The notes: a model not told the origin generated them from the sequence alone. DNA of 64,000 nt from Acidobacteriota bacterium (GCA_030697165.1 JAUYQQ010000009.1:248001-312000); one strand, 5' to 3'. Positions 15,836 to 25,085 are shown, counted from the stretch's first letter. Translations and numbers: made by a program.

Positions 15836-17428
15836 ATGCCCGACTCCCAACCACGCCTGGCCAGGTCTGCCGGGGTCTTCGGGCTGGCCACTTTCGCAAG
15901 CCGTATACTCGGGCTGGTTCGGGATCAGGTTCTCGCCTTCTACTTCGGCGCCGAAAGCACGGCCGACGCGTTTCGGGTGGCGGGCCGCATTCCCAACCTG
16001 GTCCGCGACCTGTTTGCCGAAGGCGCCATGAGCGCGGCGTTTGTGCCGACTTTCACAAGGCAGCTGACGCTTCATGGGCGCGAGCGGGCCTGGACCCTGT
16101 CCAGTTCGGTCATCAACTCCCTGATCCTGGTCACCAGCGTCCTCGTCCTGGCCGGCATCGTCTTCGCCGAACCGCTGGTACGGACCTTCGCGCCGGAGTT
16201 CAGCAAGGTGCCCGGCCAGGTCGAGCTGACCGTTCACCTGACGCGCATCATGCTGCCGTTCCTGACGCTGGTGGCCGTGGCCGCGGCGTTGATGGGCATG
16301 CTCAACTCGCTCGGACACTTCTTCGTCCCGGCGTTGTCGCCGGCGATGTTCAATGTTGCGGTCGTCGCCATCGCGATCGTGTTCATCCCGCTGGCACCGT
16401 CGTTCGGCATCGAACCGATCACCATGGTCGCGATCGCCACGCTCGTCGGCGGCATCGGCCAGTTGCTGATCCAATGGCCGCCCCTTCGCAAGGAGGGTTT
16501 CCGCTACCGCCCGATCATCGACGTCCGCGATGAAGGCCTGCACCGCGTGTTGCTGCTGATGGGGCCCGGCACCATCGGCATGGCGACGACACAGATCAAT
16601 GTGTTCGTCAACACCATGCTGGCGACCAGCGCGGGCACCGGCGCGGTGACCTACCTGGATCTCGCGTTCCGGCTGATGTACCTGCCGATCGGCCTGTTCG
16701 GCGTGTCGATTGCCGCCGCGTCCACGCCGGCGGTGTCGCGGCTGGTGGCGGAAGGCAACTTCGCCCGCATCCGCTCCACGCTGGCCGGCGCGATCTCGTT
16801 GATGCTGCTGCTGAACGTGCCGGCGACGGTCGGCCTGATCGTGCTGGCACAGCCGATCGTCGCGGTCATCTTCGAGCGCGGCCGGTTCACCGCGGCCGAC
16901 ACGATGGCGACCGCCGCGGCCCTGCAGTTCTACGCGCTGGGACTGGTGGGCTACTCGATCGTGCGCATTGTCACGCCGACCTTCTACTCGTTGCAGAAGA
17001 GCCGCATCCCGGTGATGGTGAGCATGGCCTCCGTGGTCGTGAACGTCGCCCTCAACTGGTGGCTGGTCGGCGTGCTCGGCTTCCGCGGCCTGGCGCTCGG
17101 CACCGCCACGACCGCCCTGCTGAACGCGGGCGTGCAGTTGTGGCTCGTGCGCCGCGAGTTGAGCGGCATCGACGGTCACCGCATCATCGGTTCGCTGGTC
17201 CGGATCGTCGCCGCGGCCGCCGCGATGGGGGGAGGCGCGTGGGGCGCGAACGAGCTGCTGACCCAGTGGCTGCCGGGCCAATCGTTGGCGCTGCAGGTCA
17301 TCCGCTTGACCCTCAGCATCGGGTTCGCCCTGCTGACGCTGGCGACCGCATCGCAGGTGCTGCGCATCCCCGAGTTCGGCGAGGCACGAGACCTCGTGAT
17401 CGGACGCTTCAAGAGGATGGCCAGGTGA
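15836..17428 (+). CDS. murJ: Lipid II flippase MurJ (MviN family)
   Basis: Flips lipid II across the cytoplasmic membrane for peptidoglycan assembly. The 530 residues are mostly membrane helices and begin with the family signature ARSAGVFGLATFASRILGLVRDQVLAFYFG (about 9-38), followed by DAFRVAGRIPNLVRDLFAEGAMSAAFVP. The length fits the usual 14-helix MurJ. It completes, at a separate locus, the precursor pathway encoded by murE, murF and mraY in the dcw cluster. Its stop overlaps the GTG of the MFS gene. Confidence 0.95.
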   Translation: MPDSQPRLARSAGVFGLATFASRILGLVRDQVLAFYFGAESTADAFRVAGRIPNLVRDLFAEGAMSAAFVPTFTRQLTLHGRERAWTLSSSVINSLILVTSVLVLAGIVFAEPLVRTFAPEFSKVPGQVELTVHLTRIMLPFLTLVAVAAALMGMLNSLGHFFVPALSPAMFNVAVVAIAIVFIPLAPSFGIEPITMVAIATLVGGIGQLLIQWPPLRKEGFRYRPIIDVRDEGLHRVLLLMGPGTIGMATTQINVFVNTMLATSAGTGAVTYLDLAFRLMYLPIGLFGVSIAAASTPAVSRLVAEGNFARIRSTLAGAISLMLLLNVPATVGLIVLAQPIVAVIFERGRFTAADTMATAAALQFYALGLVGYSIVRIVTPTFYSLQKSRIPVMVSMASVVVNVALNWWLVGVLGFRGLALGTATTALLNAGVQLWLVRRELSGIDGHRIIGSLVRIVAAAAAMGGGAWGANELLTQWLPGQSLALQVIRLTLSIGFALLTLATASQVLRIPEFGEARDLVIGRFKRMAR

Positions 17429-18615
17429 AGGACCGCGGCTGGCTGGGTCTGCACACCTCGATCTGGAAGATCGCCTCGACCCACGTCGTCGTCGACGGCT
17501 ACACGAACATCTACGCGCCGCTGTTGCCGTTGCTGATCCCGCACCTGGGCATGTCGCTCGCGACCGCCGGTACGGTCGCGATGTGTTTCCAGCTGGCCAA
17601 CTCGGTGTCGCAGCTGGGCTTCGGCGCGCTGGCCGATCGCTGGCGCCCGCGGCTGCTGGTGATGGCCGGCCCACTGGTCGCAGTCGTCCTGTTGAGCTTC
17701 ATCGGGCTGGCGACGTCGCCGTTCATGCTGGGCGTGATCCTGGTGGCGGGGGGCCTCGGCGGCGCGGCGTTCCACCCGCCGGCGGCGGCGCTGGTCTACC
17801 GTTTGTCCGACCATCGCAAGGGTCTCGCGATGTCGACGCACCTGTCGGGTGGCTCGCTTGGTTTCTCCGCGGCGCCGATCCTGTTCGCGCCGTTCATCGC
17901 CTTCATGGGCCTGCAATGGTCGCCGCTGATCATGATTCCCGGCCTGCTCGCGCTGGCGTGGACCCTGCGGCACGTGCCCACGTTTACGCTGCCCGCCGCG
18001 CACGAACGCTCGACCTGGAAGTCGCTGCGCCCGGCGGCGGTGCCGCTGTCACTGCTCTATTTCACGATCGTGCTCCGCACGGCGACCAGCTACGGCTTCA
18101 TGACGTTTACGCCGACGCTGCTGACGCAGCAGGGGTACTCGATCGGCGAAGCCAGCCTGGCGGTGTCGCTGTACCTGTTTGCCAGCGGCATCGGCGGGTT
18201 CATCGGCGGTCCGCTCGCCGACCGTGTCGGGCCACGGCGGGTGATCGTGTGGTCGCTCGTGGCCGCGGTCCCATTCATGGCCACGGCGCCGTGGCTGTCG
18301 CCGCTCGGCTTCACCGTCATGCTGGCGATCGGCGGCCTGCTGCTGCAGTCGACGCTGCCGATCAGCGTGACCTTCGCGCAAAGCTTCGTGAAGGGCGGCG
18401 CCGCCACGGTGTCGTCGTTGATGATGGGGTTTGCGTGGGGTGTCGGCAGCCTCGCCGTCCCGCTGATCGGAGCCGGCGCCGACCGGTTCGGGATCGAGCG
18501 GACCCTGGCCACGCTGGCCTTCCTGCCGCTGGTGGCGGCGGCGCTGGCGGCCGGGCTGCCGGCGACCGGCGCGGCGCGCCGCGCCCCGGGAACGCCGCTC
18601 GAGGCGCTCCCGTAG
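17425..18615 (+). CDS. MFS transporter, fosmidomycin-resistance (Fsr)-like
   Basis: A 396-residue major facilitator protein with about 12 hydrophobic helices. Loop motifs include FGALADRWRPRLLVMAGP between helices 2 and 3 and GGPLADRVGPRRVIVW in the second half. THVVVDGYTNIYAPLLPLLIPHLGMSLATAG near the N-terminus is typical of the Fsr/YnfM-like branch. The GTG start overlaps the murJ stop (GTGA) and is preferred to an in-frame start inside murJ. Substrate unknown; the family includes drug exporters. Confidence 0.87.
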   Translation: MKDRGWLGLHTSIWKIASTHVVVDGYTNIYAPLLPLLIPHLGMSLATAGTVAMCFQLANSVSQLGFGALADRWRPRLLVMAGPLVAVVLLSFIGLATSPFMLGVILVAGGLGGAAFHPPAAALVYRLSDHRKGLAMSTHLSGGSLGFSAAPILFAPFIAFMGLQWSPLIMIPGLLALAWTLRHVPTFTLPAAHERSTWKSLRPAAVPLSLLYFTIVLRTATSYGFMTFTPTLLTQQGYSIGEASLAVSLYLFASGIGGFIGGPLADRVGPRRVIVWSLVAAVPFMATAPWLSPLGFTVMLAIGGLLLQSTLPISVTFAQSFVKGGAATVSSLMMGFAWGVGSLAVPLIGAGADRFGIERTLATLAFLPLVAAALAAGLPATGAARRAPGTPLEALP

Positions 18616-18621
18616 TACGAT
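18616..18621 (+). promoter_or_regulatory. Candidate -10 box TACGAT upstream of the rhomboid gene
   Basis: TACGAT begins on the MFS stop codon and ends 12 bases before the rhomboid ATG at 18634. The transcript would start about 5 bases upstream of the ATG. Confidence 0.35.
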
Positions 18622-18633
18622 TCGAGGACGCGC

Positions 18634-19392
18634 ATGGCTCGTTATCCCTCTGCTTCGGGCGCTTCGTTCTCGTTCGGGCCGGGCCGCATGACGCCGGCGG
18701 TCAAGCTGCTCGTCATCATCAACGTGGTGATGTTCGTGCTCAACCTGATCGTGCCGGCCATGACCTTGCGGCTCGGCCTCGAACCACGCGCGGTGTTCGA
18801 GGACTTCGCCGTCTGGCAACCCGTCACCTACATGTTCCTGCACAGCACCGGCGGGGTCGGCCACGTGCTGATCAACATGCTCTCGCTGTGGATGTTCGGG
18901 ACCGAGCTCGAGCGCACGTGGGGCACGCGGTTCTTCACGAAGTACTACTTCGTGACCGGCATTGGGGCGGCGGTCACCAGCCTGCTGCTGTCGCTGTTCG
19001 TCGACGGCATCTACTACTCGGTCACCGTTGGCGCCTCGGGCGCCATCTACGGGCTGCTGCTCGGCTACGGCATGTATTTTCCGAACCGGCCGATCTATCT
19101 CTATTTCATCTTTCCGATCCCGGCGAAGTACTTCGTCATGATCGTCGGCGCGATCGCCTTCTTCTCGGCGCTCGGCGGGCCGGGCGGCGGGGTCGCCCAC
19201 GCCGCGCACCTGGGCGGGCTGGTGGTCGGCTACCTGTACTTGAAGGGGCTGCGGGTCCGCCCGCTGGATGGATTGAAGTACCGGTGGCTGCGGTGGAAGA
19301 TGGGCCGCGCGCGCAGCAAGTTCGACGTCTATTCCGGCGGCCGCGCGTCAGACGACGACTGGAAGAGCGACTGGAAGAAGCACATCCACTAA
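18634..19392 (+). CDS. Rhomboid-family intramembrane serine protease
   Basis: Cleaves membrane proteins within or near their transmembrane segment. The 252 residues have six hydrophobic segments. The catalytic serine is in VGASGAIYG (Ser about 135) and the histidine in HAAHLGGLVVGY (His about 192). The QPVTYMFLHSTGGVGHVLINMLSLWMFG block is the usual rhomboid first part. A charged 45-residue cytoplasmic tail follows. Both catalytic residues are present, so it should be active. Substrates cannot be inferred. Confidence 0.93.
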   Translation: MARYPSASGASFSFGPGRMTPAVKLLVIINVVMFVLNLIVPAMTLRLGLEPRAVFEDFAVWQPVTYMFLHSTGGVGHVLINMLSLWMFGTELERTWGTRFFTKYYFVTGIGAAVTSLLLSLFVDGIYYSVTVGASGAIYGLLLGYGMYFPNRPIYLYFIFPIPAKYFVMIVGAIAFFSALGGPGGGVAHAAHLGGLVVGYLYLKGLRVRPLDGLKYRWLRWKMGRARSKFDVYSGGRASDDDWKSDWKKHIH

Positions 19393-19398
19393 CTGCGC

Positions 19399-19434
19399 CT
19401 GGAAGTTGATAGTTGAAGAGTGGACAGTTGGCAG
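19399..19434 (+). repeat. Short degenerate repeat of AGTTG words
   Basis: The gap between the convergent rhomboid and LemA-like genes contains repeated aagttgat, agttgaag, acagttgg and cagtt words. It is a short, irregular tandem array of the same kind as the other intergenic arrays in this window. No terminator is evident. Confidence 0.5.
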
Positions 19435-19707
19435 TTACGGTTTGGTGCTGACGAACTTCTGCGCGGCGCGAAAGCCGGCGAGCCCGGCGATCACGTTGTC
19501 GGGGAAGGCTTCGAGGGCCGCGTTGTACGCCGTGGCGAGCTGGTTATAACGCGAGCCGTCGAGGCCGGTCTCCCCGGCTTTCTCGCGGGCGTCCAGGGCC
19601 TTCCACTCGAGCAGGATCGCCCGGCGCAGGCGGTGCAGGCGGCGATAGACCGCCAGCCCCCACAGCGCCAGGCCCGCGAGCAGCGCGAGAGTGAAAAGAA
19701 CGTTCAC
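19435..19707 (-). CDS. Short LemA-like membrane protein
   Basis: A 90-residue protein with one N-terminal transmembrane helix (FTLALLAGLALWGLAVY, about 4-20) and a C-terminal segment YNQLATAYNAALEAFPDNVIAGLAGFRAAQKF that strongly resembles the end of LemA proteins. LemA proteins are usually about 180-200 residues; the middle helices are missing here, so it is either a minimal variant or a shrunken gene. The GTG start at 19707 places the helix at the N-terminus as in LemA. The cupin gene stop lies 16 bases upstream in the same direction. Confidence 0.7.
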   Translation of the reverse strand: MNVLFTLALLAGLALWGLAVYRRLHRLRRAILLEWKALDAREKAGETGLDGSRYNQLATAYNAALEAFPDNVIAGLAGFRAAQKFVSTKP

Positions 19708-19723
19708 GGTTCGTGAATTCTTG

Positions 19724-20092
19724 TCATTTCTTGTCGTGGAAGTAGCTGTCGGTGCCGTCCAGCCAGTCCTGGCGGATGGGGCTGAAGATGTCCATCTCGA
19801 ACGTGTCGTCGATGGCCTCGGCCTGGTGCGGCAGCCATGACGGAATGTGCAGCACCTCGCCCTCGCGCACGGTGATCTCCTCACCGTTAATCACGAATCG
19901 CAGCCCGCCCTGCAGGACGTAGGTCATTTGCTCGCTTTCGTGCGAGTGCATGGGCACGAGCGCGCCACGCTTGAGGTAGATCTGGGTAACCATCTCGCGT
20001 TCGCCGGTGATGATCTTGCGGGAGATCATTTCGGTGACTTTTTCGAGCGCGATCTCGTCCCAGCGATAGAGGCGTACGGATGGTGAAGGCAT
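19724..20092 (-). CDS. Cupin-domain protein
   Basis: A 122-residue single-domain cupin. The first motif [28 protein letters not shown] holds the metal-binding HxH and glutamate (about 49-54). The second motif [19 protein letters not shown] holds the final histidine. The substrate or role is not identifiable; such proteins act as small metal-dependent isomerases, dioxygenases or sensors. The ATG is fixed by the divergent promoter: it lies 13 bases from a perfect TATAAT on the minus strand. It probably co-transcribes with the LemA-like gene. Confidence 0.85.
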   Translation of the reverse strand: MPSPSVRLYRWDEIALEKVTEMISRKIITGEREMVTQIYLKRGALVPMHSHESEQMTYVLQGGLRFVINGEEITVREGEVLHIPSWLPHQAEAIDDTFEMDIFSPIRQDWLDGTDSYFHDKK

Positions 20093-20105
20093 GCGTTTGC
20101 CGCGG

Positions 20106-20133
20106 ATTATAGCATTCGGCCGGATGGTATAAT
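20106..20133. promoter_or_regulatory. Symmetric bidirectional promoter between the cupin and E1 genes
   Basis: Two perfect extended -10 boxes face outward: TGCTATAAT on the minus strand (20114-20106) and TGGTATAAT on the plus strand (20125-20133). The 28-bp block is nearly palindromic, ATTATA-n-CAT-n-CGG and CCG-n-ATG-n-TATAAT, with 12 of 14 arm positions symmetric. The plus -10 ends 10 bases before the E1 ATG and the minus -10 ends 13 bases before the cupin ATG. Both mRNAs would therefore be leaderless or nearly so. Confidence 0.75.
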
Positions 20134-20143
20134 TTTCGACGAC

Positions 20144-22297
20144 ATGAAGGCTTCGACGCTGGCATCCAGACCCGATGCGCGCACGGCCCCGGCCGCCGGC
20201 GCCGACGCGCAATGGGGCGGTCTCACACGCGATCAGCTGGTGCGGGCCTACCGCACGATGCTGTTGTCGCGCCGCATCGACGACAAGGAGATTCAGCTCA
20301 AGAACCAGAGCCTGATCTTCTTCCAGATCAGCGGTGCCGGCCACGAGGCGGTGCTGGTGGCGGCGGGCCTGCACCTGCGCCCAGGCTACGACTGGTTTTA
20401 TCCGTACTATCGCGACCGCGCGCTGTGCCTGCAGCTCGGCATGACGCCGCTCGAGATGCTGCTGAGCGCGGTCGGCGCGAAGGACGATCCCAACTCCGGC
20501 GGCCGCCAGATGCCGTCGCACTGGGGTCACACCGCGCTCAACATCCCATCGCAAGGCAGCCCGACCGGCACCCAGTGCCTCCAGGCCGTCGGCGCCGGCG
20601 AGGCCGGGATGCTCTACGAGCGACTGACCGACATCCCCGATCGCGACGAGCACTACCACGCCGACGAGATCACCTACATGTCGATCGGCGAAGGCGCCAC
20701 CAGTGAAGGCGAGTTCTGGGAAGCGCTGAACACCGCCTGCACCCGCAACGTGCCGGTGCTGTTCCTCGTCGAGGACAACGGTTACGCGATTTCGGTGCCG
20801 GTCGAAGTGCAGACCGCCGGCGGCGACATCTCGAAGCTGGTCGAGTCGTTCCCCAACCTCGAAATCTTCCGCTGCGACGGCACCGACTTCGTCGATAGCT
20901 ATCGCACCCTCGGCGAGGCCGTCGCGCGGGTGCGCCGCGACCGCAAGCCGGCCTTCGTGCATGCGAAGGTGATCCGGCCGTACTCGCACTCGCTGTCGGA
21001 CGACGAGCGGTTGTACAAGACGCCGGACGAGCGCACGGCCGAGGCGCTGCGCGACCCGCTGACCAGGATGCGGGCGTTCCTGCTGGCAGGGAAGCTGGCC
21101 ACCGATGCCGACCTTGATGAGATCGCGGCGTCGGTCGATCGCGAGATCGCCGAAGCGACCGAGGCGGCGCTCAAGGCGCCCAAGCCGTCGGTCGAGACCG
21201 CCGATCACTTCGTGTTCTCGCCCGACGTGGATCCGACCTCGGCCGACTTCGAGACGCCGGCCCATTCGGAGGGCAAGCCCGACACCATGGTGGCGGCCAT
21301 CAACCGGACGCTCAAGGACGAGATGACGAAGAACCCGCGCATTGTCGTGTTCGGCGAGGACGTCGCCGACGCGAGCCGGGCGGCGGCGCTGGCGCACGTG
21401 CCCGGCAAGGGCGGCGTGTTCAAGGTCACCCACGGCCTGCAGAAGGCCCACGGCCCCGAGCGGGTCTTCAACTCGCCCCTCGCCGAGGCCAACATCGTCG
21501 GCCGCGCGGTCGGCATGGCGACCCGCGGCATCAAGCCGGTGGTCGAGATCCAGTTCTTCGACTACATCTGGCCGGCGATGATGCAGATCAAGGACGAGAT
21601 GTCGATGCTGCGCTACCGCTCGGGCAATCACTGGTCGTGCCCGATGGTGCTGCGCGTGCCGATTGGCGGCTACCTGCGCGGCGGCGCGCCGTACCACAGC
21701 CAGTCGGGGGTCAGCATCTTCGCGCACTGCCCGGGCGTCCGGATTGTCTTTCCGAGCAACGCCGTGGATGCGGCGGGCCTGTTGCGCACGGCGATCCGCT
21801 GCGACGACCCGGTGCTGTACCTCGAGCACAAGCACCTCTATCGCCAGACCTACAACAAGGGCGCCTATCCAGGCGCCGAGTTCATGATTCCGTTCGGCAA
21901 GGGCTCGCTGCGCCGCGAAGGCACCGACATGGTGGTGCTGACGTGGGGCGCGCTCGTGCAGCGCTCGCTGCTGGCGGCCCAGCAGGCCGAGAAGGACGGC
22001 ATCAGCGTCGCGGTGTTCGACCTGCGCACGATCATGCCGTACGACTGGGACGGGATTGCCGAGCTCGTGCGCAAGACCAGCAGGGTGATCATCGCGCACG
22101 AAGACACCCTGACGTGCGGCTTTGGCGCCGAGATCGCCGCCCGCATCAGCGACGAGTTGTTCGAGCACCTGGATGCGCCCGTCAAGCGGGTCGCCGCCAT
22201 GGACTGCCCGGTGGCGTACTGCCCGGAACTCGAGGAGGTCATCCTGCCGCAGTCGGCGGATGTGCTCGCCGCGATCAAGGCCCTTGCGGCGTATTAG
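20144..22297 (+). CDS. Fused alpha-beta E1 subunit of a 2-oxoacid dehydrogenase, branched-chain type
   Basis: Thiamine-diphosphate-dependent E1 that decarboxylates a 2-oxoacid and passes the acyl group to an E2 lipoyl domain; branched-chain 2-oxoacids are the best guess. In 717 residues the E1-alpha part comes first (about 30-370; [22 protein letters not shown] and [19 protein letters not shown]...VEDNGYAIS as the TPP site, where the common GDG reads GEG and the second Asn pair reads DN). The E1-beta part follows (about 385-717; [39 protein letters not shown]). E2 and E3 are not in the window. There is no ribosome-binding site. Confidence 0.9.
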   Translation: MKASTLASRPDARTAPAAGADAQWGGLTRDQLVRAYRTMLLSRRIDDKEIQLKNQSLIFFQISGAGHEAVLVAAGLHLRPGYDWFYPYYRDRALCLQLGMTPLEMLLSAVGAKDDPNSGGRQMPSHWGHTALNIPSQGSPTGTQCLQAVGAGEAGMLYERLTDIPDRDEHYHADEITYMSIGEGATSEGEFWEALNTACTRNVPVLFLVEDNGYAISVPVEVQTAGGDISKLVESFPNLEIFRCDGTDFVDSYRTLGEAVARVRRDRKPAFVHAKVIRPYSHSLSDDERLYKTPDERTAEALRDPLTRMRAFLLAGKLATDADLDEIAASVDREIAEATEAALKAPKPSVETADHFVFSPDVDPTSADFETPAHSEGKPDTMVAAINRTLKDEMTKNPRIVVFGEDVADASRAAALAHVPGKGGVFKVTHGLQKAHGPERVFNSPLAEANIVGRAVGMATRGIKPVVEIQFFDYIWPAMMQIKDEMSMLRYRSGNHWSCPMVLRVPIGGYLRGGAPYHSQSGVSIFAHCPGVRIVFPSNAVDAAGLLRTAIRCDDPVLYLEHKHLYRQTYNKGAYPGAEFMIPFGKGSLRREGTDMVVLTWGALVQRSLLAAQQAEKDGISVAVFDLRTIMPYDWDGIAELVRKTSRVIIAHEDTLTCGFGAEIAARISDELFEHLDAPVKRVAAMDCPVAYCPELEEVILPQSADVLAAIKALAAY

Positions 22298-23321
22298 CGC
22301 GGCGTTACTCGTCTTTCTTTCGGCCACCACGGCGGCACTGGGCGACCAGGCCGCCGTTCGTGTTTCGCCTGGCCGCCTCGAGGTGCTGAGGTCCGTGAAC
22401 ACGCTGGCCCCCGACGTGGTCGGCCAGTTCCGCGAACCCCTCGGCTTCAAGCAAATCGCCAGCGGCGACTACTACGTCTTCGATCGGCGCGCACATGCCG
22501 TGTACACCGTCGACGAAAAGGGCCGGACCAGCCGCAAGCTCGTGCAGATCGGCGCCGAGGACGGCCGCGTGATCGAACCAAGCGCGTTCGATGTCGCCAT
22601 CAACGGCAGCTTCGCGGTGGCCGATGCCCCCAATGGCCGTGAACGGGTGCAGTTGTTCGACGCCACGGGTGTCCGGACCGGCGGGTTTCTGCTGCCGGGC
22701 CGAGGCGCGGCGCGCGTCGTACTGGGCTCGCTCAGCCTCAACGGCGTCGGGACGCTGACCTACACCGGCCGGTCGCTCGTGATGAGCCAGCCCGACTCGG
22801 GGTGGCTGATTACCGAGTACGGTCTCGCCGGCACACCAACCCGGACCATCGGCCAGCTACGCCGCACCGGCCACGAGGCCGATCGCCAGGTGCACCTGGC
22901 GCTGAACGCGGGCATACCCATTCCCGATCCTGCCGGCGGCTTCTTCTTCGTCTTCATGGCCGGGGCGCCGGCGTTCCGCAAGTACGACGCGGCGGGCGAG
23001 CTGGTCTATGAGCGTTCAATCCAGGGCCGCGAGATCGATCCTGTGGTCCAGGCGCTCCCTACCCGCTGGCCCCGCCGGGCGGCCGGCGATGGCGAGTTGC
23101 CAATGGTGACGCCGACCGTGCGCACGGCGGCGGCGGATGGGGCGGGCCGTCTGTGGGTGTCGTTCGTGGTGCCGTTTACCTACGTCTACGATTCTGACGG
23201 CGAGAAGGTACGCACGGTGCAATTTCGCGGCGCCGGCATCATCGCACCGTCGAGCTTGTCCTTCACCGCAAGCGGCCGGCTGCTGGTTACGCCGGGCTGC
23301 TACGAGTTCCTTCCCGGCTAG
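22260..23321 (+). CDS. Secreted six-bladed beta-propeller-like protein
   Basis: A 353-residue protein with a signal peptide (basic RSRPLRR then a hydrophobic core, cleavage near ALG-DQ, residue about 29). It is followed by repeated strands such as [40 protein letters not shown] and [20 protein letters not shown]. This spacing resembles NHL or 6-bladed-propeller proteins. No enzyme motif is seen. I chose the ATG at 22260, which overlaps the E1 gene by 38 bases, because it gives a complete signal peptide; a TTG at 22284 is possible. Confidence 0.65.
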   Translation: MCSPRSRPLRRISAALLVFLSATTAALGDQAAVRVSPGRLEVLRSVNTLAPDVVGQFREPLGFKQIASGDYYVFDRRAHAVYTVDEKGRTSRKLVQIGAEDGRVIEPSAFDVAINGSFAVADAPNGRERVQLFDATGVRTGGFLLPGRGAARVVLGSLSLNGVGTLTYTGRSLVMSQPDSGWLITEYGLAGTPTRTIGQLRRTGHEADRQVHLALNAGIPIPDPAGGFFFVFMAGAPAFRKYDAAGELVYERSIQGREIDPVVQALPTRWPRRAAGDGELPMVTPTVRTAAADGAGRLWVSFVVPFTYVYDSDGEKVRTVQFRGAGIIAPSSLSFTASGRLLVTPGCYEFLPG

Positions 23322-23327
23322 CGGGGA

Positions 23328-23333
23328 TACAAT
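23328..23333 (+). promoter_or_regulatory. Candidate -10 box TACAAT before the SGNH hydrolase gene
   Basis: TACAAT ends 9 bases upstream of the ATG at 23343, so transcription would start about 3 bases before the ATG. No ribosome-binding site lies between. Confidence 0.45.
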
Positions 23334-23342
23334 CGACGGTCA

Positions 23343-24389
23343 ATGAGATACGTGAAATCGAGGCGCCGGAGGGGCGCCCGTTGGGTCCTGCAACTGGTCG
23401 GCGCGGCGGCGCTCACCTCTGCCATGGCGGCTGGGTGCGGCAGCCCGACCTCGCCGACATCGACGCCGACGCCAACCCCGACCCCGACGCCCATTCCTGA
23501 TCCGCCGAGCCTGACGTGTCCGGCAGCGATCACGGCCAGCACCACGTCAGCCAGCGGCACCGCCGTTACCTTCACGACGCCGTCGGCGAGCGGCGGGCAG
23601 TCGCCGGTTACGGTGTCGTGCACGCCCGCGTCGGGTACGACGTTCGCGCTTGGCACCACGTCGGTCTCGTGCACCGCGAGCGATTCCCTGAGCCGCACGG
23701 CGACGTGCAGCTTCCCGGTCACGGTCAGCCGCATACCGCAACTCACGGCGACGAAGTTCCTGGCCTTTGGCGACAGCATCACCCAGGGCGAAGTGACGTC
23801 GCCGATTGCGGGAGTCACGGCGCAAGGGTTCCCGAACTTTGTCCTCCGGATCGTGCCGTCGGCGGCGTATCCGACGGTGCTGCAGGGCTTGATGGGCGCC
23901 CGCTACACCACGCAGACCTCGTCGATTATCGTGATCAACGAAGGCCTCGCCGGCGAGCGTGCGCGCGAATCGTCGTCGCTATTGCGGCTTGCCCAGGCGC
24001 TGTCGACGCATCGTCCCGACGTCCTCCTGCTGATGCACGGCTACAACGACATCGGCGACCCGTCGGCGCTGTCGACCACGGTCAGTGCCGTGGGGGCGAT
24101 GGCCGCGGAAGGGCGCCACCGCGGTGCCCGGGTGTTCATCGCCAACCTGGCACCGTCGCGAAGCAGCGGCTCCAGCGCGCGGCCCTCGTCTTCGGTGATC
24201 GGGTTCAACGAGCGCCTGCTGCCGGTGGTTCGCGGCGAGGGCGCCACGCTGGTGGACATCTACGGGGCCTTGCTGCCGGCGGTGAATACCTACATCGGCA
24301 TCGACGGGCTGCACCCGAACGAAGCCGGTTACCGGAAAATCGCCGAGACCTTCATGGCCACCATCCAGGCCACGCTCGAGGTCCGGTAA
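23343..24389 (+). CDS. Lipoprotein with HYR-like domain and SGNH/GDSL hydrolase domain
   Basis: Predicted surface or periplasmic esterase of 348 residues. A twin-basic N-terminus and hydrophobic core lead to a lipobox-like AAGC near residue 32, then a TPTPTPTPTP linker encoded by a short repeat. A HYR/Ig-like domain follows (about 57-130, with paired cysteines), and then an SGNH hydrolase: FGDSITQGE (Ser, block I, about 142), GLAGERARES (block II), HGYNDIGD (block III Asn) and DGLHPNEAGY (Asp/His, block V). All catalytic residues are present. Substrate unknown, perhaps an acylated glycan. Confidence 0.88.
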   Translation: MRYVKSRRRRGARWVLQLVGAAALTSAMAAGCGSPTSPTSTPTPTPTPTPIPDPPSLTCPAAITASTTSASGTAVTFTTPSASGGQSPVTVSCTPASGTTFALGTTSVSCTASDSLSRTATCSFPVTVSRIPQLTATKFLAFGDSITQGEVTSPIAGVTAQGFPNFVLRIVPSAAYPTVLQGLMGARYTTQTSSIIVINEGLAGERARESSSLLRLAQALSTHRPDVLLLMHGYNDIGDPSALSTTVSAVGAMAAEGRHRGARVFIANLAPSRSSGSSARPSSSVIGFNERLLPVVRGEGATLVDIYGALLPAVNTYIGIDGLHPNEAGYRKIAETFMATIQATLEVR

Positions 24390-24403
24390 TCCCCAATCGC
24401 CGG

Positions 24404-24433
24404 TTGACAGCCGCCGGGCCCGGGCGTGACAAT
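24404..24433 (+). promoter_or_regulatory. Promoter of the beta-oxidation operon
   Basis: A perfect -35 TTGACA (24404-24409) is followed after 18 bases by GACAAT (24428-24433; four of six -10 matches). Transcription should start near 24440, inside the palindromic operator, with a leader of about 20 bases to the ATG at 24460. Confidence 0.65.
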
Positions 24434-24452
24434 GAATGAATGTTCATTCATT
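24431..24452. promoter_or_regulatory. FadR-type operator palindrome
   Basis: Perfect 10-bp arms AATGAATGAA and TTCATTCATT are separated by TG. The core TGAATGAATGTTCATTCA agrees at 17 of 18 positions with the B. subtilis FadR consensus as I recall it (TGAATGAMTANTCATTCA). It overlaps the -10 box and the expected transcription start of the TetR-family gene, so occupation should block the whole operon. Confidence 0.85.
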
Positions 24453-24459
24453 TACGGCT

Positions 24460-25085
24460 ATGGCGGTAGCGGCGCGGCGGCTCACCGCCGTCAAGCCGGC
24501 CGGTACCACCGACAAGCGCGACCTGATTCTGCGGGCGGCCACCCGCGTGTTTGCGCAGAACGGCTTCTTCCAGTCGCAGGTCGCCGATGTCGCCAAGGTG
24601 GCCGGCGTGGCGGCCGGCACCGTCTACCTGTATTTCAAGGGCAAGGACGACCTGCTCGTGTCGATCTTCGAGCGCTCGATGAGCGAGGTGATTGCCGAGG
24701 GCCGCGCCGCTGTCGACGGCGTCACCGACCCGGCCGCCCGTCTGCGGCGCATCGCCCACTTGCACCTCGGACGGCTCGGCCGTAACCGGGACCTGGCGGT
24801 GGTCTTCCAGGTGGAACTGCGGCAATCGGTGAAGTTCATGGAGCGCTTCTCCGCCACCTTCCTGCAGGACTACCTGAAGCTGATTCGCGACGCGATTGCC
24901 GATGGCCAGCAGGCCGGCGTGTTCCGCAAGGACGTCAGCCCAACCACCGCCACCAAGATCTTCTTCGGGGCGCTCGACGAAATGGCCACCAACTGGATGT
25001 TGAGCCGCCGCAAATACGACCTCGCCGCGGAAGCTGACGCGGTCGTCGACTTGTTCATCAACGGGCTCGGGAGGCCGCACACGCG

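Noticed and set aside
19724-22450. A 908-residue minus-strand frame ending in the cupin sequence
   Set aside because: Only the last 122 residues are real. The rest is antisense to the E1 gene, and a perfect minus-strand promoter lies just before the cupin ATG.
24436-24460. ATG at 24436 as the start of the TetR-family regulator
   Set aside because: It lies inside the operator palindrome and before or at the likely transcription start; the ATG at 24460 fits the promoter layout better.
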